From positions 1 to 8,481 of the forward strand of contig DAOVUF010000212.1 of the NCBI GenBank assembly GCA_030632725.1: DNA of 8,481 nt, in the 5' to 3' direction. Positions 4,787 to 8,481 of the stretch are shown in pieces. The notes below the pieces were generated by a model. That model was not told the origin of the DNA, made no database searches, and saw only the letters and a list, made by a program, of their open reading frames with translations. Position 1 is the stretch's first letter. The number at the start of each line of letters is the position of its first letter. The DNA is from QNES01 sp023143415 (lineage in GTDB: Bacteria > Pseudomonadota > Gammaproteobacteria > Beggiatoales > Beggiatoaceae). A program made the position numbers and the translations under genes.

Positions 4787-6838
4787 ATGATTCTAACTAA
4801 AAATCGTAACGTTTTACCAAGAGATTACCAATTACAAGAATACCGTATCCAGTCTATTCTTGGACATGGTGGATTTGGTATTACTTATCTTGCCCTGGAT
4901 ACAAAGCTCAATCATCAAGTAGCGATTAAGGAATATTTTCCCAGCGACTTAGCTGTGAGAGAAGAAGGATATAGTGTCCACCCTAAATTTCAAAAATATA
5001 AAAAGAATTTTGGTTGGGGTTTAAAACGATTTCTCAATGAAGGACAAGCACTGGCTACCTTTCAACATCCCAATATTGTGCGAGTATTACGTTATTTTGA
5101 GGGACAAAATACCGCTTATATCGTTATGGAATATGAGCAAGGCGAAAGTTTCTCCGAACTCTTGAAAAACAATAAAATACTGAGCGAATCCGAAATAATG
5201 ACCTTTTTGCCGCAACTCTTATCCGGCTTACAAGCTGTTCATGAGAAGGGATTTTTGCATCGAGATATAAAGCCAGCTAACATCTATTTGCGCGAAAGAG
5301 ATAAAACACCTGTTTTACTTGATTTTGGTGCAGCACGTTATGCCATCGGTAACCTCAGTCGTAGCATCACGGCACTTGTTACTCCCGGTTATACGCCATT
5401 TGAACAATATCAAACTAAAGGCCCTTCAGGACCTTGGACTGATATTTATGCAGTGGGTGCGGTGTTATATCGTGCGATTAGTGGAGAAAAACCGGTTGAA
5501 TCCCCCGCACGAATTAATGTGGTCAAGCTAAACGACGAAACCGATCCCTTACAACCCATTACACAAGTTGCGCGTCGCAAAAAATATTCAAAGCGTTTAT
5601 TGCAAGGTATTGATTGGGCATTACAACTCTCAGAAAAAGACCGTCCCCAGAATGTCAAAGAATGGGCAGAGGCAATGTTGCCTAAATCATATCACGGTTC
5701 ATTGCAGAGTTCGCCTGAACCGTTTAAAAAGTGCGGAAAGTGGAGGTGGATTTTTTTAGTTGCCGTCGCCACCATGTTCAATATAGGATATTTTATCTAT
5801 GGTCATACAGAATTACGACGACAACAGGTCATTGAAATACAATTGCTCGAAAAAAAGGCCGAAAGTAAAAAAGCAGAGTTAGCGCAATTAAAATCTGAAG
5901 AAATTGCCATGCAAACAACGATTAAAGAAGCCAACGCGCAATTCCAAAAGAGTTTAAAAGCAAAAGAGGTTGAACAAGACAGGTTCAATAAACTAAAGCA
6001 GCAAATAATTGCTAAAGAAGCATACCTTGCCCAAGTCAAAGAAACCTTAAAAGAAGCCGGTTCTAAAATACCGGGTAACATCATCCGTGATCAATTGCAA
6101 GACGGAAGTTTAGGACCAGAAATGGTCGTCATACCTGCGGGACAATTTCGTATGGGAGATGTTCAGGAGGGGGGGTATAAAGATGAACAGCCAGTGCATT
6201 GGACATCAGTGAATCATTTTGCAATGGGGCGATATGAAGTCACTTTTGAAGAATATGATCATTTTACAGAAGCGACTGGTCGAGATAAACCCGATGATCA
6301 AGGTTGGGGACGTGGCAAGCGTCCAGTGATTAATGTGTCTTGGGAAGACGCAAACGCTTATGCAGTTTGGTTAAGCGAACAAACAGGAAAAAAATATCGT
6401 CTGCCCACAGAAACAGAATGGGAATATGCGGCACGGGCAGAGACAGAGCGTCAATATTGGTGGGACAATGAAATAGGAACTCAACGTGCTAATTGTCAGG
6501 GGTGTAAAAGTCAATGGGATATGAAAGAAACGGCACCGGTCGGTTCTTTTTCAGCGAACACCTTTGGATTATATGATACTGTCGGTAATGTTTGGGAATG
6601 GACTTGTTCTAAATATGAAAGTCAATATACAGGTCAAGAACAAGAATGTATCAACGATGACAATAATCAAAGCGACCGTGTCATTCGGGGCGGTTCATGG
6701 TTCAATAAACCGAGAGATGTGCGTGCTGCAAACCGTAATTGGATTAGACCTTCTATTCGCTATTATGGTTATGGTTTTCGCCTTGTGCTTGTTTTTCAGA
6801 AGAAGTCATCAGTTCTTCTGAAAAACGACATCAGATAA
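4787..6838 (+). CDS. Membrane Ser/Thr protein kinase with C-terminal FGE-sulfatase-like domain
   Basis: This 683-aa protein joins a Hanks-type kinase to an SUMF1/DUF323-like domain. The kinase (about 19-298) has its glycine loop GHGGFG at 26-31, ATP lysine Lys48 (VAIKEY), catalytic HRDIKPAN at 158-165, DFG at 179-181, an activation segment with TPGYTPFEQY at 199-208, and DIYAVG at 219-224. All key residues are present, so it should be active. A membrane segment (about 321-338) precedes a Lys/Glu-rich coiled coil (about 342-425). The formylglycine-generating-enzyme fold (about 443-669) then shows VVIPAGQFRMG, LPTETEWEYAAR, GNVWEW, RVIRGGSW and GYGFRLV. The C-terminal RGGSWFNKPRDVRAANR stretch lacks the active-site cysteines of true FGE, so formylglycine synthesis is unlikely and ligand binding is more plausible. 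Predicted topology is kinase inside, FGE domain outside. The last 14 residues are encoded by a hairpin. No Shine-Dalgarno precedes the ATG; the start is chosen because the kinase fold begins about 15 residues later. Substrates are unknown. Confidence 0.92.
   Translation: MILTKNRNVLPRDYQLQEYRIQSILGHGGFGITYLALDTKLNHQVAIKEYFPSDLAVREEGYSVHPKFQKYKKNFGWGLKRFLNEGQALATFQHPNIVRVLRYFEGQNTAYIVMEYEQGESFSELLKNNKILSESEIMTFLPQLLSGLQAVHEKGFLHRDIKPANIYLRERDKTPVLLDFGAARYAIGNLSRSITALVTPGYTPFEQYQTKGPSGPWTDIYAVGAVLYRAISGEKPVESPARINVVKLNDETDPLQPITQVARRKKYSKRLLQGIDWALQLSEKDRPQNVKEWAEAMLPKSYHGSLQSSPEPFKKCGKWRWIFLVAVATMFNIGYFIYGHTELRRQQVIEIQLLEKKAESKKAELAQLKSEEIAMQTTIKEANAQFQKSLKAKEVEQDRFNKLKQQIIAKEAYLAQVKETLKEAGSKIPGNIIRDQLQDGSLGPEMVVIPAGQFRMGDVQEGGYKDEQPVHWTSVNHFAMGRYEVTFEEYDHFTEATGRDKPDDQGWGRGKRPVINVSWEDANAYAVWLSEQTGKKYRLPTETEWEYAARAETERQYWWDNEIGTQRANCQGCKSQWDMKETAPVGSFSANTFGLYDTVGNVWEWTCSKYESQYTGQEQECINDDNNQSDRVIRGGSWFNKPRDVRAANRNWIRPSIRYYGYGFRLVLVFQKKSSVLLKNDIR
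6791..6826. repeat. 14-bp hairpin overlapping the kinase 3' end
   Basis: Perfect arms gtttttcagaagaa (6791-6804) and ttcttctgaaaaac (6813-6826) with an 8-nt loop lie inside the last codons of the kinase gene, after the end of the recognisable FGE domain (GFRLVLV). The stop is at 6836-6838. No T-run follows, so it is not a standard intrinsic terminator. It adds residues FQKKSSVLLKN to the protein. Confidence 0.75.
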
Positions 6839-6886
6839 GATAGCGAAATGGGTAGTTTCCAAACGTTCAAGTTTTCGGATTAATAT

Positions 6887-6911
6887 CTGCCATGTTTTGA
6901 AAACATGGCAG
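6887..6911. repeat. 25-nt near-perfect palindrome
   Basis: Arms ctgccatgtttt and aaaacatggcag face each other around a single central G. It lies about 50 bases after the kinase stop. It might stabilise the 3' end of the mRNA or bind a dimeric protein. The motif is partly echoed at 6969-6977 (accatgttg). Confidence 0.7.
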
Positions 6912-6991
6912 GTTATATAGTTATTCAGATAATTGTTTTCACTAAGGAACGTGCATGAAATAAATTCTACCATGTTGAATCAGACCTGACA

Positions 6992-7038
6992 GGTTTCCAG
7001 CCTAAAGTTTTTCTTCAAAAAACTTTAGGCTGGAAACC
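6992..7038. repeat. Inserted hairpin with 21-bp perfect stem
   Basis: Arms 6992-7012 and 7018-7038 (ggtttccagcctaaag...) pair perfectly over 21 bases around the loop cttca. It occupies the loop of the agacctgacaggttt host stem, where the uninterrupted copy at 2013-2045 has only cca. The core ctaaagttttt...aaaaactttag is shared with the neighbouring hairpin at 7040-7082. Confidence 0.8.
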
Positions 7039-7039
7039 A

Positions 7040-7082
7040 TTCGAGGCTAAAGTTTTTTCTTTAAAAAAACTTTAGCCTCGAA
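7040..7082. repeat. Inserted TTCGAGG hairpin with 19-bp perfect stem
   Basis: Arms 7040-7058 (ttcgaggctaaagtttttt) and 7064-7082 pair over 19 bases around the loop cttta. It is the second hairpin placed inside the loop of the host stem. It has the TTCGAGG...CCTCGAA ends seen in the hairpins at 4371-4408 and 7116-7152. Confidence 0.8.
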
Positions 7083-7115
7083 ACCTGTCAGGTCTAGTCG
7101 GAGAGTTGATTTCAT

Positions 7116-7152
7116 TTTCGAGGTTTTCGTTTTTTGAAATTAAACCTCGAAA
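7116..7152. repeat. TTCGAGG hairpin in the right arm of the host element
   Basis: Arms tttcgaggttt (7116-7126) and aaacctcgaaa (7142-7152) flank a 15-nt loop. It lies between atttcat and acgttccta, which is the reverse-complement equivalent of the junction occupied by the hairpin at 4371-4408. Confidence 0.75.
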
Positions 7153-7185
7153 CGTTCCTAAGACTACCCATTTCCTAAAATGAAG

Positions 7186-7389
7186 TTACTCATCATTTAA
7201 TTTAGACAAAACCTTCTTCGCAACAGCGCGTGTAAAATTTTCTGGATTTTCATACTCCATTTTTTGTATAAAAGTAACCAAGCCTTTAATCAATTTACGT
7301 GTTTCCGCAATTTCCTCATGGCTTCGACCACAACCTTTACAATGCGTACCTGTTTCTGTACATTCACCAACACAAGGATTAAATTTCAT
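7186..7389 (-). CDS. Small four-cysteine protein, DUF1289-like
   Basis: This 67-aa cytoplasmic protein has the pattern NPCVGECT (4-11) and CKGCGRSHEEIAE (17-29). Its cysteines at 6, 10, 17 and 20 (C-x3-C-x6-C-x2-C) look like a small metal-binding knuckle. The N-terminal pattern matches the DUF1289 family (PCxGxC...CxGCGR..EI..W), though the Trp usual after the motif is replaced here (AETRKLIKGL). The rest is a charged helix. The function is unknown in the family. The ATG is the only usable start, because an in-frame stop lies three codons upstream. AGGAG (complement of 7402-7406) is 12 bases away, a rather long spacing. It could be cotranscribed with the M23 gene upstream of it, but a 65-nt palindrome lies between them. 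Confidence 0.75.
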   Translation of the reverse strand: MKFNPCVGECTETGTHCKGCGRSHEEIAETRKLIKGLVTFIQKMEYENPENFTRAVAKKVLSKLNDE

Positions 7390-7419
7390 AATCTGTTAGC
7401 TCTCCTAATTTGATTGATT

Positions 7420-7438
7420 AAACTTGATAATCAAGTTT
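7420..7438. promoter_or_regulatory. Palindromic site upstream of the DUF1289-like gene
   Basis: Arms aaacttgat (7420-7428) and atcaagttt (7430-7438) flank one base. It lies about 30 bases before the gene's ATG, on the side where a promoter or operator would be. On the plus strand it is followed by three more T, so it could also be a weak terminator for plus-strand transcription. The operator reading is a guess from position and symmetry only. Confidence 0.35.
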
Positions 7439-7517
7439 TTTCGTTATCCAACAATAAAGTCATATAAAAAATAATTTTAAAACTTATTAAAAATCAAAGC
7501 ATTAAAATATAAATGAT

Positions 7518-7581
7518 GGAGTCCAACGCTTCAGCTTTGGCAATTTAATACAACTGCTCCAAAGCGAAAGCGTTGGACTCC
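7518..7581. repeat. Long hairpin between M23 and DUF1289-like genes
   Basis: Outer arms ggagtccaacgctt (7518-7531) and aagcgttggactcc (7568-7581) are perfect. After two mismatched positions, the inner gctttgg (7534-7540) pairs with ccaaagc (7559-7565). The loop is 18 nt. It starts 46 bases past the M23 stop in the direction of transcription, so it may terminate or protect that mRNA, but no T-run follows on the minus strand. Confidence 0.65.
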
Positions 7582-7595
7582 TATAAACACCCTTA

Positions 7596-7637
7596 ATTCG
7601 AGGTGACTACCTCCTTATTCGAGGTGACTACCTCCTT
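7596..7637. repeat. 21-bp direct repeat x2 across the M23 stop codon
   Basis: The unit attcgaggtgactacctcct plus t is present twice, at 7596-7616 and 7617-7637, without differences. Each unit contains the inverted pair gaggt/acctc. Read on the minus strand each unit begins AAGGAGGT, a perfect anti-16S match, but no start codon follows. The right unit covers the M23 stop (7628-7630) and its last two Arg codons. Confidence 0.75.
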
Positions 7638-8481
7638 GACAATTTTACGTGTTCTGATAACTTGATGTTTTCTGTCAACGTAAAATTTTCCATGACACCC
7701 AGATACTTAATTGGATTAATAGCAACACCCGATTGTCGTACTTCAAAGTGAACATGAGGGCCTGTGGAACGGCCTGTGGAACCCACTAATGCAATAACCT
7801 GGCCTTTGAAGACGACATCTCCTTCTTGTACCAGATTTTTACTGTTATGACCATAGCGGGTTGAATACATCTCACTATGACTAATTTCAACCAGATTACC
7901 GTAACCACGCAGATATTTAGAACGCTCAACAAAGCCGTCTTCTACTGCATATATGGGAGTTCCCCTTTTCGCGGCAATATCAATGCCCTTATGCATACGT
8001 TTTCCACGCCATCCAAATTTTGAGGAGACACGGCCTTTTCCTAAAGGCCAGCCTTCTGGTAATCTCTTGACACGAGAACGATATTGCCGCAACATGTTCC
8101 TTGAGACAATTTGGATTGAACGCTTGAGTTCCGCTATTGGCGAAAAACGCGATATTGTTGTTCCTCTCTCTTTACTTTGTGTTGTTCCTCTCTCTTTACT
8201 TTGAGCAAAGTACGGTCGATCATTGATAATGTTATCCCACGATAGGCTAAAATCAGTTTTTTGATCTGCCCTTTTCGTCCGTACTGTTTGTTGCCCCCTT
8301 TGTTGAGCGAGTTGAGCAATTTGGACTGGCTTAGAACGCACAGTTGAAAAACGTGTGTTCTGAGCTAATTGTCGCTCAAACTTTTGAGCCGCACGTTCTT
8401 CATCAAGTTTTTGAGCTAATTGTCGCTCAAATTTTTGAGCCGCACGTTCTTCATCAAGTTTTTGAGCTAATTGTCGCTCAA
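7628..8481 (-). CDS. M23 (LytM-type) metallopeptidase, 3' part with coiled-coil repeats
   Basis: The final 283 residues are visible; the 5' end is beyond the right edge. The C-terminal M23/LytM domain (about 7690-8050) should cleave peptidoglycan cross-bridges or act as an amidase activator in the envelope. It shows VSSKFGWRGKRMHKGIDIAA, whose His (7991-7993) and Asp (7979-7981) are zinc ligands, then YGH (7847-7855), VGSTGRSTGPHVHFE with both His of HVH (7748-7756), and NPIKYLG. All expected metal and catalytic residues are present, so it looks active rather than of the degenerate EnvC type. Upstream are 17-residue helical repeats (LDEERAAQKFERQLAQK) and a Lys/Arg/Gln-rich linker with a duplicated QSKERGTT. 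A GTG at 8339-8341 is in frame but is not taken as the start, because the frame stays open through the repeats. Coiled coil plus LytM resembles NlpD/EnvC-like division factors, but the exact role is unknown. Confidence 0.88.
   Translation of the reverse strand, partial: ERQLAQKLDEERAAQKFERQLAQKLDEERAAQKFERQLAQNTRFSTVRSKPVQIAQLAQQRGQQTVRTKRADQKTDFSLSWDNIINDRPYFAQSKERGTTQSKERGTTISRFSPIAELKRSIQIVSRNMLRQYRSRVKRLPEGWPLGKGRVSSKFGWRGKRMHKGIDIAAKRGTPIYAVEDGFVERSKYLRGYGNLVEISHSEMYSTRYGHNSKNLVQEGDVVFKGQVIALVGSTGRSTGPHVHFEVRQSGVAINPIKYLGVMENFTLTENIKLSEHVKLSRR
8156..8203 (-). repeat. 24-bp tandem duplication in the M23 linker
   Basis: Two exact 24-base units (8156-8179 and 8180-8203) encode QSKERGTT twice. 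The unit length keeps the frame. It lies in the linker between the coiled-coil repeats and the peptidase domain. Confidence 0.85.
8360..8481 (-). repeat. 51-bp tandem repeat coding a 17-residue coiled coil
   Basis: Two full units (8380-8430 and 8431-8481) differ at one base, and a partial unit lies at 8360-8379. Each encodes FERQLAQKLDEERAAQK. The array reaches the window edge and probably continues. The sequence is strongly helical and charged, typical of a periplasmic coiled coil. Confidence 0.9.

Larger units (their letters stand above)
6845..7175. repeat. Nested palindrome cluster (fills the 6839-7185 gene-free stretch)
   Basis: Arms gaaatgggtagt (6845-6856) and its complement (7164-7175) enclose the whole cluster. 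Inside are a separate palindrome at 6887-6911 and a host element with arms ctaaggaacgt near 6942 and acgttccta near 7152. Its agacctgacaggttt stem (6982-6996 with 7081-7095) encloses two further hairpins, and a fourth hairpin sits in the right arm (7116-7152). There is no ORF of note. It is listed as one unit because the layers share a common axis; the sub-parts are given separately. Confidence 0.75.

Noticed and set aside
6443..6800. Active formylglycine-generating enzyme
   Set aside because: The fold motifs are present, but the active-site cysteine region reads RGGSWFNKPRDVRAANR with no Cys.
8134..8319. Minus-strand 61-codon ORF inside the M23 gene
   Set aside because: It is another frame of the coding repeat region; the M23 frame is open across it and carries the recognisable domain.
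8360..8481. Possible CRISPR array from regularly spaced repeats
   Set aside because: Units are directly adjacent 51-bp copies with no unique spacers, and they code in frame for a coiled coil.

Overview
The window looks like a stretch of a chromosome from a gammaproteobacterium of the filamentous sulfur-oxidiser type (Beggiatoa / Thioploca / Thiomargarita relatives). That placement is inferred, not proven. It rests on the TonB C-terminus (AAYLHNP..PYP), on a Ser/Thr kinase fused to an FGE-sulfatase-like domain, and on AT-rich intergenic DNA crowded with short palindromes and GGGCAACC...GGATTGCCCC elements. No tRNA, rRNA, CRISPR array, integrase or transposase gene is visible.

Layout. At 2-445 (+) lies the 3' part of a tonB-family gene, opening with an 18-bp tandem repeat and closed by an intrinsic terminator (454-490). 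A 218-bp palindromic MITE-like element (505-722) separates it from exbB (749-1519) and exbD (1516-1932), which overlap at ATGA. These three would form one TonB-ExbB-ExbD energy-transducing complex in the inner membrane. Facing them on the minus strand is a serine-biosynthesis pair, serC (3248-4330) then serA (2082-3248), joined by a 1-nt TAATG stop/start overlap. A 456-bp gene-free region full of palindromes lies between serC and a divergent plus-strand gene (4787-6838). That gene encodes a 683-aa membrane Ser/Thr kinase with an outer coiled coil and a C-terminal formylglycine-generating-enzyme-like domain. Next is a 347-bp region of palindromes nested inside palindromes. Two minus-strand genes follow: a small four-cysteine DUF1289-like protein (7186-7389) and the 3' part of an M23 (LytM-type) peptidase gene (7628-8481). 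The peptidase gene has coiled-coil repeats at its N-terminal side and runs off the window.

How the genes relate. tonB/exbB/exbD and serC/serA are coherent functional sets. The kinase, the DUF1289-like protein and the peptidase have no clear link to each other beyond being envelope- or signalling-type accessory genes.

The most unusual content is non-coding. A family of short hairpins, mostly with TTCGAG...CTCGAA ends and a T-run/A-run core, appears repeatedly. Members sit upstream of the kinase, upstream of serC, and inside copies of a larger palindromic element (TAGGAACGT...ATGAAAT...AGACCTGACAGGTTT/AAACCTGTCAGGTCT). Two copies occupy the same junction of that host element, one on each arm. 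This looks like modular, layered insertion of miniature palindromes.
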